From contig NZ_CP146242.1 of the NCBI RefSeq assembly GCF_037039395.1, positions 3,545,001-3,609,000 of the forward strand: a stretch of 64,000 nt of DNA. Direction: 5' to 3'. Shown one piece after another: positions 35,997 through 45,396 of this stretch. Each line of letters starts with the position of its first letter. The stretch's first letter is position 1. The DNA is from Agrobacterium vitis (GTDB taxonomy: Bacteria; Pseudomonadota; Alphaproteobacteria; Rhizobiales; Rhizobiaceae). The notes beneath the pieces were generated by a model. That model had not been told where the DNA came from, did no database searches, and saw only the letters and a list, made by a program, of their open reading frames with translations. The position numbers and the translations under genes are program-made.

Positions 35997-36227
35997 GTTA
36001 CGACCCTCTCTCATTTGTTCTTCTTATGTTCTTTTTTCGGGAAGAGTCAATGCCGTTTTTTACGTATCAATTGAAACGCGGTGAGCAAAATTCTTCGCGA
36101 TTGCCACTTGTGGCGAACCAGTCGCCGCAAACGGAAGTCGCGGCGGCTGGCCAATGTGGGTGAACGTGATTTAGAAATTGCGAAGAACTGGTGTTTGTCC
36201 GGCCTTGCTTTGGCAGGCCAGCCGCAC

Positions 36228-36359
36228 TTACTTCTTTTTTGTCGAGGATTCGCTGTTCTTGACCTGTGAGCCGAGCGTGGGCGCTACGACTTTATCAACT
36301 GTCTTGTCCTTCTTCGGCTTTCGCGTTTCCTTGTTGCCGCGTACCTGACCTTTAGCCAT
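36228..36359 (-). CDS. Tiny lysine-rich conserved-looking protein
   Basis: The 43-residue peptide (MAKGQVRGNKETRKPKKDKT then a VAPTLGS segment) is strongly basic and ends with a KKK tail. I recall similar MAKGQ-type small proteins in rhizobia but no function. The ribosome-binding site GGAGGAAA before ATG 36359 is excellent. Lysine density and size suggest nucleic-acid or ribosome association, which is only a guess. Confidence 0.6.
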   Translation of the reverse strand: MAKGQVRGNKETRKPKKDKTVDKVVAPTLGSQVKNSESSTKKK

Positions 36360-36471
36360 TGTCGTTTCCTCCGTGTTGAGAATGACAGCTAGCCGCGATT
36401 GGCGGGTGAAAAGCAAGCGAAATCCTACGGATGAGCAGTGCCTCAAACCTGTTTGTCTACCCTGTCATTCC

Positions 36472-38577
36472 TCATCCAGCCCGCAAGAACCGGACAGCCT
36501 CATCGCGCCGGTGCAGGTAAAGCAGCGTACGCACAGCTTCGCCGCGTGCCGAGGTCAGGTCGGGGTCGCGTTCCAGCAGATAGGCGGCATCCTTGCGGGC
36601 GATTTCCAGGAGGTCGGCATGGTGTTCCAAGCTGGCTATGCGAAAGCCGGGCGTACCGGATTGGCGGGTGCCGAGCAACTCACCTTCGCCGCGCAGTTTC
36701 AGGTCTTCCTCGGCAATCAGGAAGCCGTCCTCGCTGTCGCGCAGGATTGACAGCCGCGCCTTGCCGGTTTCGCCCAGCGGGCCTTTATAAAGGAGTATGC
36801 AAGAGGAAGCTTCCGCGCCGCGCCCGACCCGACCGCGCAACTGGTGCAATTGCGCAAGGCCAAAGCGTTCGGCGTGTTCGATCACCATAATCGTCGCGTC
36901 CGGCACGTCGACGCCGACTTCCACCACCGTGGTTGCCACCAGCAGCCGGGTTTCTCCGCTCTTGAAAGCCAGCATGGCGGCGTCTTTTTCCTCACCCTTC
37001 ATGCGGCCATGCACGAGGCCGATTGGTGCCTTGAGGCACATCTTCAGCACCTCGAAGCGCTCCTCGACTGACATCAGCTCCAATTCCTCGGTCTCTTCCA
37101 CCAGTGGGCAGATCCAATAGGCTTTCTTGCCGGACGCAATCGCGGCCTGGAGCCGGTCAACGATATCGCCGATTCGCTCCACCGGCACAGTCACGGTCTG
37201 GATCGGCTTGCGGCCTGCCGGTTTTTCGGTGAGCTTGGAGACATCCATGTCGCCGAAGGCGGCCAGAACCAGCGTGCGCGGAATGGGCGTGGCGGTCATG
37301 ACAAGCATATGCGGGGAAACGCCCTTGGCCGTCAGCCGCAGGCGCTGGTGCACACCGAAGCGATGCTGCTCATCAACCACGGCCAGCATGAGATTGTGAT
37401 AATTGACCGAATCCTGGAACAGCGCATGGGTGCCGATGACGATTTGTGCGGCGCCGGAGGCGATCCGCTCCAGCACCGCTTCGCGCTCGCGGCCCTTGGT
37501 GCGTCCGGTCAGCACATTCAAAGCAATTCCGGCAGCCGCCGCCATTTTCGACAGCGTCGCGTGATGTTGGCGTGCCAGAATTTCGGTTGGGGCCATCAGC
37601 ACGGCCTGGCCGCCGTTTTCCACCACAGCCGCCATGGCCAGCAGCGCCACCAGCGTTTTACCCGCACCGACATCGCCCTGCACAAGGCGCAACATGCGGC
37701 TGTCGCTTTCCATATCTTTCAAGATATCGGCGACTGCATCCTTCTGGCTATTGGTGGGGGTAAAGGGCAGGGCGGCAAGGATTTTTCCGCTCATTTCGCC
37801 CGTGGCGCGAACCGGTGTTCCCGCCACCTTGCGCAAACGTTGACGTACCAGTGCCAGCGAGACCTGGCCCGCCAGAAATTCATCATAGGCCAGCCTGCGC
37901 CGGGCCGGGGCCTGCGGGTCGACATCCTTTTCGTCGCGCGGGCTGTGCAATCGCTCGAAACTTGGTTTGACAGCGTCGAAACCCTGTTTCGTCACCAGCG
38001 CCGGATCGATCCATTCGGCAAAATCCGGCAGGCGTTCTACCGCGTGGTTTACCGCTTTTTTCAGCACTTTCGGCGAAAGGCCCGCTGTTAGCGGATAGAC
38101 CGGCTCGACCAGCGGCATGGCTGCGGCCTCGCTGGCCTTGACCATGAAATCGGGATGGACCATCGAGGGGCGGCCATTGAACCAGTCGATTTTTCCCGAA
38201 ACCGTGATGATTTCATCGACCGGCAAGGCTTTTTCCAGCCAATTGCCCTTGGCGCGGAAGAAGGTCAGCGCTAATTCACCGGTCTCATCATGCAGGAAAA
38301 CCCGGTAGGGCGCGTTGCGGTTTTCACGTGGAGGCGGCGTGTGGCGGTCTACCCGGCCTGTTACCGTGACGATGGCGCCTTGCGGCGCGCGGGCAATTCC
38401 GGGCTGGTTGCGCCGGTCGATCAGCCGATGCGGGCTTAAGAACAGCAGATCGACGACGCGGGCATCCTCTGCATCTTCCCGGCCCAGCAGGCTCGCCAGC
38501 AATTGCGCCAGCTTCGGACCAACGCCCGGCAGGGTGGAAACGGAGGCGAACAGGGGATCGAGCAGGGATGGACGCAT
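36472..38577 (-). CDS. recG: ATP-dependent DNA helicase RecG
   Basis: The 701-residue helicase remodels stalled forks and branched recombination intermediates. The N-terminal wedge/OB domain (HRLIDRRNQPG and the following strand-rich segment) precedes helicase motif I GDVGAGKTLVALLAM, motif II VDEQHRFG, motif III TATPIPRT and motif VI QLRGRVGRG. ATG 38577 gives the usual N-terminus; the frame remains open upstream but that part lacks protein character and contains repeats. It diverges from sdhE-mfd. Confidence 0.95.
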   Translation of the reverse strand: MRPSLLDPLFASVSTLPGVGPKLAQLLASLLGREDAEDARVVDLLFLSPHRLIDRRNQPGIARAPQGAIVTVTGRVDRHTPPPRENRNAPYRVFLHDETGELALTFFRAKGNWLEKALPVDEIITVSGKIDWFNGRPSMVHPDFMVKASEAAAMPLVEPVYPLTAGLSPKVLKKAVNHAVERLPDFAEWIDPALVTKQGFDAVKPSFERLHSPRDEKDVDPQAPARRRLAYDEFLAGQVSLALVRQRLRKVAGTPVRATGEMSGKILAALPFTPTNSQKDAVADILKDMESDSRMLRLVQGDVGAGKTLVALLAMAAVVENGGQAVLMAPTEILARQHHATLSKMAAAAGIALNVLTGRTKGREREAVLERIASGAAQIVIGTHALFQDSVNYHNLMLAVVDEQHRFGVHQRLRLTAKGVSPHMLVMTATPIPRTLVLAAFGDMDVSKLTEKPAGRKPIQTVTVPVERIGDIVDRLQAAIASGKKAYWICPLVEETEELELMSVEERFEVLKMCLKAPIGLVHGRMKGEEKDAAMLAFKSGETRLLVATTVVEVGVDVPDATIMVIEHAERFGLAQLHQLRGRVGRGAEASSCILLYKGPLGETGKARLSILRDSEDGFLIAEEDLKLRGEGELLGTRQSGTPGFRIASLEHHADLLEIARKDAAYLLERDPDLTSARGEAVRTLLYLHRRDEAVRFLRAG

Positions 38578-38646
38578 GATGGCGGCAAAATGCCGTGTGA
38601 TGAGGCGCATTGCAAGGCTGACAAGGCAATTGTGAGCGGGTATACA

Positions 38647-38692
38647 GCATCGGACCGAAAAGTGGGAACCGGTTTTCTGGGATATCCGATGC
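38647..38692. repeat. 46-base palindromic repeat, copy A
   Basis: GCATCGG at one end and CCGATGC at the other bracket a core containing GAAAAGTGGGAACCGGTTTTC, itself an imperfect inverted repeat. An almost identical copy follows ten bases later (38703-38748). Related elements are at 18.67-18.76 kb. Confidence 0.75.
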
Positions 38693-38702
38693 GAAGAGAA
38701 AA

Positions 38703-38748
38703 GCATCGGTCTGAAAAGTGGGAACCGGTTTTCAGGGATATCCGATGC
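38703..38748. repeat. 46-base palindromic repeat, copy B
   Basis: This copy has the same GCATCGG/CCGATGC ends and GAAAAGTGGGAACCGGTTTTC core as copy A, differing at a few positions. The two are direct repeats ten bases apart in the recG-sdhE intergenic region. Confidence 0.75.
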
Positions 38749-38780
38749 GGTTGGAAAGGCGTTGGGTCTCGGCTTCGCCG

Positions 38781-38858
38781 CCCCCTCATCCGCCTGCCAG
38801 CACCTTCTCCCCAATGGGGAGAAGAAAGCAAGAGCCGCAGCGGAGGTGGGGTGAGGGG
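38781..38858. repeat. Larger rhizobial-type intergenic palindrome
   Basis: CCCCTCA (38782-38788) faces TGAGGGG (38852-38858), and inside is a perfect CTTCTCCCC-AAT-GGGGAGAAG hairpin (38804-38824). I recall this CCCCTCATCCGCCTG-type element as common in Rhizobiaceae intergenic regions. Including copies A and B, most of the 375-base recG-sdhE gap is repeat DNA. Confidence 0.6.
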
Positions 38859-38952
38859 AACCGCCTGCTCCGTCATCAATGATGGCATTCGGTTCTCGAC
38901 TAAATTCGATGCGAAAACACCTCGTTTGCGTATCAACAGGAAGGTAAACGAC

Positions 38953-39300
38953 ATGACTGGTCTGGTTCGCAGCAGCGCCGATCTCGATCCCCGCCGCAGG
39001 CGTATTCTGTTTCGCTGTTGGCATCGGGGTATCAGGGAGATGGACCTGATGCTCGGTCAGTTTGCCGAAGCCGAGATCAGCGCGCTCAGCGATGCCGAGC
39101 TGGATGATCTCGAGCTGATCATGGCGGAAGAAGACAATGACCTGATCAGCTGGATCAATGGTGCTGCCCCTGTGCCCGCCCATATACAGATCCCATTGTT
39201 TGACCGCATTGCCGCCACCCGCCCTGATTTTTCGCCTGTCGATGGTTCGGCCATTGCATTGTCGTCCAGGCCTGATGCGAGTGCTGTGACCGAAAAATGA
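38953..39300 (+). CDS. sdhE: Succinate dehydrogenase assembly factor (FAD insertion), SdhE family
   Basis: The 115-residue protein contains the SdhE/DUF339 core: RRRRILFRCWHRGIREMDLM, including the RGIRE motif needed for flavin attachment to succinate dehydrogenase. It has a C-terminal extension beyond the 85-90 residue bacterial form. Its stop overlaps the start of mfd by four bases (ATGA), so the two are translationally coupled. The functional reason for pairing with a repair gene is unclear. Confidence 0.9.
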   Translation: MTGLVRSSADLDPRRRRILFRCWHRGIREMDLMLGQFAEAEISALSDAELDDLELIMAEEDNDLISWINGAAPVPAHIQIPLFDRIAATRPDFSPVDGSAIALSSRPDASAVTEK

Positions 39301-42300
39301 TTTCTCTCTTTGATGCAAAGAAGACGGCAGCGGCGGCGTCCGCTGTCACCCTTTCGCCTGTGCCTGATGGCATGGACGCTTTTCTGGTGGCGGAACTGGC
39401 GCGGCAGGGCAGGCCTGTCGCTTACCTTCTGTCGGATTCCAGCCGGATGAACGATATCGAGCAGATGCTAAGCTTCTGCGCGCCGGAAATTCCAGTCTTG
39501 ACCCTGCCTGCCTGGGATTGCCTGCCCTATGACCGGGTATCGCCCAGCGCCGATATTTCCGCCCGCAGGCTCTCGGCGCTGTCGGGACTGATTGCCCATG
39601 CCCGAAAGCCGCATGCGGCCATCGTTCTCGTCACTGCCAATGCCATGTTGCAAAAACTGGCACCGGCTGACGTTATTGAGAGCCTGTCCTTTTCGGCCCG
39701 CCCTGGCAATCAGGTGAAGATGGACGACATTGCCGCCCGCTTGTCGCGCAATGGTTTTGAGCGCGTCGATACCGTGCGCGAAGTTGGCGAATATGCGGTG
39801 CGTGGCGGCATTCTGGATGTCTTCGTGCCGGGCTCTGAAGAGCCGGTGCGGCTGGATTTCTTTGGCGATACGCTGGAAAGCATCCGCAGTTTCGATCCGG
39901 CCAGCCAGCGCACCATCGGTCAGGTCCGCTCGCTGGACCTTAACCCGATGAGCGAAGTGACGCTGACGCCGGAAAGCATCAGCCGGTTTCGCAAGAATTA
40001 CCTGTCGCTGTTTGGCGCGGCCACCCGCGACGATGCGCTTTACACCGCCGTGTCCGAAGGCCGCCGTTATGCGGGCATGGAACACTGGATGCCGCTGTTT
40101 CATGAAAAGCTGGAAACGGTGTTCGATTATCTCACCGATTTCCGCGTGGTGCTCGACCATACGGTGCGCGAATCCGCCGAGGAACGCGGCAAGCTGATCC
40201 GCGACTATTATGAGGCGCGGTTGAACAGCGCGACACCCGGCAAGGGCCATCTGGCGCAGGGAACGCCTTACAAGCCAATACCGCCGGAATATCTCTATCT
40301 GGGGGCGGCGGAATTTGCCAAGAAGCTTGAAGCGCTCAATCCGATCCGCCTGACGCCGTTTGCCGAGCCGGATAGCGAAGGCCGCAAGATTGTCGAACTC
40401 TCGGCCCGTCCCGGCCCGCGCTGGGCTAAACTTGCCGCGCAGGAGAGCAGCGAGACCAAGGCTGATGGCGAGGCGCAACGGGTCAATGTCTTTACCCAGG
40501 CCGTAAAATATATTGCCGACAAGCGGGCTTCCGGCTCCAAGGTGCTGATATCAGGTTGGTCGGAAGGTTCGCTCGACCGGCTGCTGCAGGTGCTGAACGA
40601 GCACGGGCTGGAACGGCTAAAGCCTGTTACTGCCCTGAAGGATCTCGATCAGCTTGGCAAGGGTGAGGCGGCAACCGCCGTTCTGGCGCTTGAGGGCGGG
40701 TTCGAGGCTAACGAACTCGTGGTGGTCGGCGAGCAGGATATTCTCGGCGACCGCATGGTGCGCCGTTCCAAGCGTCGCAAGCGGGCTGCTGATTTTATCT
40801 CCGAAGTGGCCGGGCTGGATGAGGGCTCGATCGTCGTCCATGCCGAGCATGGCATTGGCCGGTTTATCGGATTGCGCACCATCCAGGCGGCGGGCAGCCA
40901 GCATGCTTGTCTGGAACTGCAATATGCCGACGAGGCCAAACTGTTCCTGCCGGTCGAAAATATCGAGCTTCTGTCGCGCTACGGCTCGGAAGGCAGCGAA
41001 GCGCAATTGGACAAACTGGGCGGCGGCGCCTGGCAGATGCGTAAAGCCAAGCTGAAGAAACGCCTGCTGGATATGGCAGGCGGGCTAATCCGCATCGCCG
41101 CCGAGCGGATGATGCGGTCTGCGCCGGTGCTTGCCACGACCGAAGGTTTTTACGACGAGTTCGCGGCCCGTTTCCCCTATGACGAAACCGAGGACCAGAT
41201 GAACGCCATCGAGGCGGTGCGCGGTGATCTGGCGGCCGGACGTCCGATGGACCGGCTTATCTGCGGCGATGTCGGCTTCGGCAAAACTGAGGTGGCGCTG
41301 CGTGCCGCCTTTGTGGCGGCGATGAACGGTATTCAGGTGGCGGTCGTGGTGCCGACCACGCTGCTGGCTCGCCAGCATTTCAAGACGTTTTCCGAGCGGT
41401 TTCGCGATCTGCCTGTTCGTATCCAGCAAGCCTCGCGGCTGGTGGGCACCAAGGAACTGAACCTGGTCAAGAAGGAAGTGGCCGAGGGCAAGACGGATAT
41501 TGTCGTCGGCACCCATGCTCTCCTGGGTTCTGGCATTAAATTTGCCAATCTTGGCCTGCTGGTGATCGATGAAGAGCAGCATTTCGGCGTCAAGCACAAG
41601 GAACGGCTGAAAGAGCTGAAGAGCGACGTGCATGTGCTGACGCTATCGGCGACGCCCATTCCGCGCACCTTGCAGCTGGCGATGACCGGGGTGCGAGAAT
41701 TGTCGCTGATCACCACGCCGCCAGTGGACCGTATGGCGGTACGCACCTTTATTTCGCCCTTCGATCCGCTGGTGATTCGCGAAACGCTGATGCGCGAACA
41801 TTATCGCGGCGGCCAGAGCTTCTATGTCTGCCCGCGTCTGGCGGACCTTGCCGACATCAAGGCGTTTCTGGATTCGGATGTGCCGGAATTGAAAGTGGCG
41901 ATTGCCCATGGCCAGATGGCGGCGGGCGAGTTGGAAGACATCATGAACGCCTTTTATGAAGGCCGCTACGATGTTCTGCTTTCCACCACCATCGTCGAAT
42001 CCGGTCTGGATGTGCCGACCGCCAATACGCTCATCGTGCATCGCGCCGACATGTTCGGCCTGGCCCAGCTTTACCAGATCCGGGGCCGGGTCGGCCGCTC
42101 CAAGGTGCGGGCCTTCGCGCTGCTGACCTTGCCGGTCAACAAGGTTCTGACGACGAGCGCCGAGCGGCGGCTGAAAGTGCTGCAATCGCTGGATACGCTG
42201 GGCGCTGGCTTCCAGCTTGCCAGCCACGATCTTGATATTCGCGGCGCTGGCAATCTGCTGGGCGAGGAACAATCCGGCCATATCAAGGAAGTCGGCTTCG

Positions 42301-42824
42301 AGCTTTACCAGCAAATGCTGGAGGAGGCCGTGGCCGAGGTGAAGGGCGAGGACGAGGTGGTCGATAGCGGCTGGTCGCCGCAAATCCAGGTCGGCACCTC
42401 GGTCATGATCCCCGACGACTATGTGCCGGACCTGCATCTGCGTCTTGGTCTGTATCGCCGCCTGGGCGAATTGACCGAATTGAACGATATCGACGGCTTC
42501 GGTGCCGAGTTGATCGACCGGTTCGGACCACTGCCCGCCGAAGTGCAGAACCTGTTGAAGGTCGTTTACGTCAAAGCACTGTGCCGCAAGGCCAATGTCG
42601 AAAAGCTGGAAGCCGGACCGAAGGGCGTGGTGGTCCAGTTCCGCAACAAGCTCTTCCCCAACCCGGCAGCTTTGGTCGGCTTCATCGCCAAACAGGGCAG
42701 CATGGCCAAGATCCGTCCCGACCACAGCGTCTTCCTGACCCGAGACCTGCCGACGCCGGAAAAGCGGCTGGCGGGTGCGGCGACCATCATGGCGCAATTG
42801 GCGGAACTGGCCAAGGTGAAGTGA
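39297..42824 (+). CDS. mfd: Transcription-repair coupling factor Mfd
   Basis: The 1175-residue translocase displaces stalled RNA polymerase and recruits UvrA. Recognisable parts are the N-terminal UvrB-like region, the RNA polymerase-interaction domain (HAEHGIGRFIG, ELQYADEAKLFLPV), RecG-like helicase motifs (GDVGFGKTEVALRAAF, DEEQHFGV, QIRGRVGRS) and the C-terminal TRCF domain. Length is standard. It is translationally coupled to sdhE and followed by a nine-base inverted repeat without a T-run. Confidence 0.97.
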   Translation: MISLFDAKKTAAAASAVTLSPVPDGMDAFLVAELARQGRPVAYLLSDSSRMNDIEQMLSFCAPEIPVLTLPAWDCLPYDRVSPSADISARRLSALSGLIAHARKPHAAIVLVTANAMLQKLAPADVIESLSFSARPGNQVKMDDIAARLSRNGFERVDTVREVGEYAVRGGILDVFVPGSEEPVRLDFFGDTLESIRSFDPASQRTIGQVRSLDLNPMSEVTLTPESISRFRKNYLSLFGAATRDDALYTAVSEGRRYAGMEHWMPLFHEKLETVFDYLTDFRVVLDHTVRESAEERGKLIRDYYEARLNSATPGKGHLAQGTPYKPIPPEYLYLGAAEFAKKLEALNPIRLTPFAEPDSEGRKIVELSARPGPRWAKLAAQESSETKADGEAQRVNVFTQAVKYIADKRASGSKVLISGWSEGSLDRLLQVLNEHGLERLKPVTALKDLDQLGKGEAATAVLALEGGFEANELVVVGEQDILGDRMVRRSKRRKRAADFISEVAGLDEGSIVVHAEHGIGRFIGLRTIQAAGSQHACLELQYADEAKLFLPVENIELLSRYGSEGSEAQLDKLGGGAWQMRKAKLKKRLLDMAGGLIRIAAERMMRSAPVLATTEGFYDEFAARFPYDETEDQMNAIEAVRGDLAAGRPMDRLICGDVGFGKTEVALRAAFVAAMNGIQVAVVVPTTLLARQHFKTFSERFRDLPVRIQQASRLVGTKELNLVKKEVAEGKTDIVVGTHALLGSGIKFANLGLLVIDEEQHFGVKHKERLKELKSDVHVLTLSATPIPRTLQLAMTGVRELSLITTPPVDRMAVRTFISPFDPLVIRETLMREHYRGGQSFYVCPRLADLADIKAFLDSDVPELKVAIAHGQMAAGELEDIMNAFYEGRYDVLLSTTIVESGLDVPTANTLIVHRADMFGLAQLYQIRGRVGRSKVRAFALLTLPVNKVLTTSAERRLKVLQSLDTLGAGFQLASHDLDIRGAGNLLGEEQSGHIKEVGFELYQQMLEEAVAEVKGEDEVVDSGWSPQIQVGTSVMIPDDYVPDLHLRLGLYRRLGELTELNDIDGFGAELIDRFGPLPAEVQNLLKVVYVKALCRKANVEKLEAGPKGVVVQFRNKLFPNPAALVGFIAKQGSMAKIRPDHSVFLTRDLPTPEKRLAGAATIMAQLAELAKVK

Positions 42825-42829
42825 GAGTA

Positions 42830-42852
42830 GAGGCGGTCCTATCGACCGCCTC
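42830..42852. terminator. Hairpin between mfd and a convergent LysE gene
   Basis: GAGGCGGTC and GACCGCCTC form a perfect nine-base stem with a five-base loop just after the mfd stop. There is no T-run, so its role may be Rho-linked or a stabiliser for both convergent messages. Confidence 0.5.
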
Positions 42853-42868
42853 CAGGCCACCGCTGACG

Positions 42869-43507
42869 TCAGGCGGCAGCCTTGCGCCAACCGGCGGCAA
42901 CCAGGCCCGCACCGATCATCAGCGAACCACCGGTTCTGTTGACCCAGCGCTGCACATTGGGCTTGCGGATCGATTTGCGCGCCATCGACGCCATGGTGGC
43001 ATAGGTGGCGGCGTTCAGTGTGGCGAGCACCAGGAAAGTCGCTTCGAAAATCACCATCTGCAAGGCCAGCGGCTCGGCAGTGTTCAAGAACTGCGGCAGG
43101 AAGGCCACGAAGAACAAAATGCTTTTCGGGTTCAGCGCCGTCACCACATAGGTATGCAGGAAGATTTTCAGCGGCTGTTCTGCGGTCGGTGGATTTTCAT
43201 CCGAAACTTCCTGGCTTACCATCACCGGCGCCCGCCAAAGCTTGATGCCGAGATAGATCAGATAGGCCGCGCCGATATATTTCAGCAGCGTGAAGATCAT
43301 CGCCGAGGTGGCGAGAAGCGCACCGAGCCCCAGCATGGAGGCGGTCATGGCGGTAAAATCACCCAGAGCCACCCCCGCCACCGTTGCCTTGGCCACTGAG
43401 CGCCCGTGTCCGAGCGCATAGGAAATTACCAGCACAATCGTCGGACCTGGAATAGCAAGCACGACGGCGGCAGTAGCAACAAATGCAAGCCAGATTTGAA
43501 ATGTCAT
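42869..43507 (-). CDS. LysE/RhtB-family exporter
   Basis: The 212-residue membrane protein has about six hydrophobic segments. The family features are AIPGPTIVLVISYALGHGR at the N-terminus, the IGAAYLIYLGIKLWR segment, and ALNPKSILFFVAFLPQF. The exported solute (an amino acid or homoserine lactone-type compound) is unknown. It is a different paralogue from the one at 18 kb. A CCTCC complement lies just before ATG 43507, giving a good ribosome-binding site. Confidence 0.85.
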   Translation of the reverse strand: MTFQIWLAFVATAAVVLAIPGPTIVLVISYALGHGRSVAKATVAGVALGDFTAMTASMLGLGALLATSAMIFTLLKYIGAAYLIYLGIKLWRAPVMVSQEVSDENPPTAEQPLKIFLHTYVVTALNPKSILFFVAFLPQFLNTAEPLALQMVIFEATFLVLATLNAATYATMASMARKSIRKPNVQRWVNRTGGSLMIGAGLVAAGWRKAAA

Positions 43508-43609
43508 GGAACCCTCCTGAAAAAGCCTTCAGTCAGCAATCCATGAACGAACGAGTTTGGCAAGTGGCCTGATACGAGGTCTGTCAGGTTCAGTTTGAAC
43601 CGGCAAACT

Positions 43610-44380
43610 CTACTTTAATTGCTCGGCAAGGAATCGGGCTGCCCGTTCGTGGGCTTGTTTCGCGAGAGGCGTTTCTGGTTTCAGAAAAAAGTCATGGCTT
43701 CCGCCATCAAATATCGAGAGTTCAGCCTCTGTTCCCAGGGATTTGGCCTGTTCTGATAATGCCTTTGCCATTGAGACAGGAAACACGCGGTCTTCGCTAC
43801 CCCAAACGATCAGGAGGGGAGGAACCGTGCGAACGGATTGAGAATAACCAGCGGGAAAACCGCCGTCCACGAGCACCAAGGCATTGGCTTCCTGTCGGTT
43901 TACTGTTGTCGTAACGGCAATTTGCGCGCCCAGCGAAATCCCGAGGACACCGATTTTCCGATCCTCTGGAGATTGTCTCTTGAGAAACAGCAGAACGTCG
44001 CGGACAGCAGCGCTCCATCGGGCCATGTGGCTTGTGTAATATTGGATACGGCCTGCCGCACCCTTCGCGTGGCCAATGGCGGTCAAATCCTCAGTTGAAA
44101 CAGCATGGACGAGATAGGCATCAAGCCCCGCCTTATCGAGGCTTTGAGCCAGATCGTCATAGGCTGCCGATCGGAAGCCCTTGCTGCCGCTCAGGATGAT
44201 GACGGCTGGGCGCTTCTGAGGTGCGCGCCTCTCGAATGCATCTATTGCGATGTCGCCCTGAGTCGTCTTGATCATCGCCGTTTGACGGTCGTTTGCCAGT
44301 GACGGACTGCAAGAAATGAAAGCCAGACACAATACCGTCGTGGCCATGATAAAAGCGGTAGAACGAGAGGAACGCGGCAT
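43610..44380 (-). CDS. Secreted alpha/beta hydrolase, dienelactone hydrolase-like
   Basis: The 256-residue precursor has an N-terminal signal segment (AFIMATTVLCLAFISCSPSLA). The fold's nucleophile elbow is GISLGAQ (serine), with the acid in WGSEDRVFPV and the histidine in DGGSHDFF, so the catalytic triad is complete. The substrate is unknown; cell location should be periplasmic, or lipid-anchored if the FISC motif acts as a lipobox. Its ATG overlaps the stop of the EamA gene by one base (TAATG), so it is translated from the same message. Confidence 0.72.
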   Translation of the reverse strand: MPRSSRSTAFIMATTVLCLAFISCSPSLANDRQTAMIKTTQGDIAIDAFERRAPQKRPAVIILSGSKGFRSAAYDDLAQSLDKAGLDAYLVHAVSTEDLTAIGHAKGAAGRIQYYTSHMARWSAAVRDVLLFLKRQSPEDRKIGVLGISLGAQIAVTTTVNRQEANALVLVDGGFPAGYSQSVRTVPPLLIVWGSEDRVFPVSMAKALSEQAKSLGTEAELSIFDGGSHDFFLKPETPLAKQAHERAARFLAEQLK

Positions 44381-45303
44381 TACTCGTCCTCCACCGCCAG
44401 ACTGGCCTGCGGGCCGGAGGCGACGGCGGGTGGGAGGGGGACGCCCTTGGTTCTTTCCCGCATCAGGGTAATCAGGCCGGAGCCGATAATCAGGGTGATG
44501 CCGACCAGCATGGGCATGTCGATATGGTCGCCGAAGATCAGGTAGCCAAACAGAATGGCCCAGAGCATCTGGCTATATTGTGCTGGCCCCAGCACGGCGG
44601 CCGGAGCAAAGCGGGTCGCCAGCATCATCAGCACAGTGGCCAGCGCCGCAAACAGGCCGTAGCTGAGCAGCAGCAGCCAGTCCGTTCCCTGCGGCCAGGA
44701 GAAGGCGGGCAGCATGGCGATGCCAGAAATGATGATGGTGCCGAAGGCGCCCGCGCCGTAGAGCGACGTGGATTTTTCACGCGGGCCGATGGCGCGGTAG
44801 ACGACGATGGAAATCGCCCCGCCCAACCCGCCGATGACGGCGCCGAGATGGCCGATCGATAATTCCCGGAAACCGGGACGCAACACCACCAGCACGCCGA
44901 TAAACCCGAGGATAACAGCGCTCCAGCGGCGGATGCCGACCTGTTCCTTGAGGAACACCACCGACATGATGGTGACGAAGCAGGGCAAAAGAAAAATCAG
45001 ACAGAAGGCCTCGGCCATCGACAGATGGGTGAAGGCGGTCACAGCACCAATGGCGCTAGTGCCTGACGCGAAGAAGCGCAGCAGCCAGAGCTTCAGGTTG
45101 GAGGTCCTGAACACATCCGTCAGCGCATCGCCGCGCTTCAGCAGAAAGGGCAGGGCAGCCAGACCGAACAGCGATCCGAAGAAGGCTGATTCGAACGGAC
45201 TGATTCGGCCATCCACAAGTTTGACCGATGCATCACTGATGGCGAAGGCCGCAAAGGCCGCAAAAGCGAGCGCAAGGCCGCGAGGTGTCGTATCGGAGGT
45301 CAC
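44380..45303 (-). CDS. EamA/DMT-family transporter
   Basis: The 307-residue protein has ten hydrophobic segments in two EamA repeats, as in drug/metabolite transporters. Typical elements are a first repeat ending FLKEQVGIRRWSAVILGFIG and a second ending YLIFGDHIDMPMLVGITLII. The substrate is unknown. It is the upstream gene of a two-gene message, with the hydrolase starting at its stop. A DsbA-family gene lies 93 bases upstream on the same strand. Confidence 0.83.
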   Translation of the reverse strand: MTSDTTPRGLALAFAAFAAFAISDASVKLVDGRISPFESAFFGSLFGLAALPFLLKRGDALTDVFRTSNLKLWLLRFFASGTSAIGAVTAFTHLSMAEAFCLIFLLPCFVTIMSVVFLKEQVGIRRWSAVILGFIGVLVVLRPGFRELSIGHLGAVIGGLGGAISIVVYRAIGPREKSTSLYGAGAFGTIIISGIAMLPAFSWPQGTDWLLLLSYGLFAALATVLMMLATRFAPAAVLGPAQYSQMLWAILFGYLIFGDHIDMPMLVGITLIIGSGLITLMRERTKGVPLPPAVASGPQASLAVEDE

Positions 45304-45396
45304 GAGCGGGTCGTCCTGGAGTTTGGCCGGGGAAATCCGTCATCCGTTTTCCACCGGCAGGGGGCCTCTCGTGAGTATGGCCGATATTGCGTTGCG

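Noticed and set aside
38578..39318. N-terminal extension of RecG to about 948 residues
   Set aside because: The extra part covers intergenic repeats and the antisense of sdhE; the family N-terminus starts at 38577.
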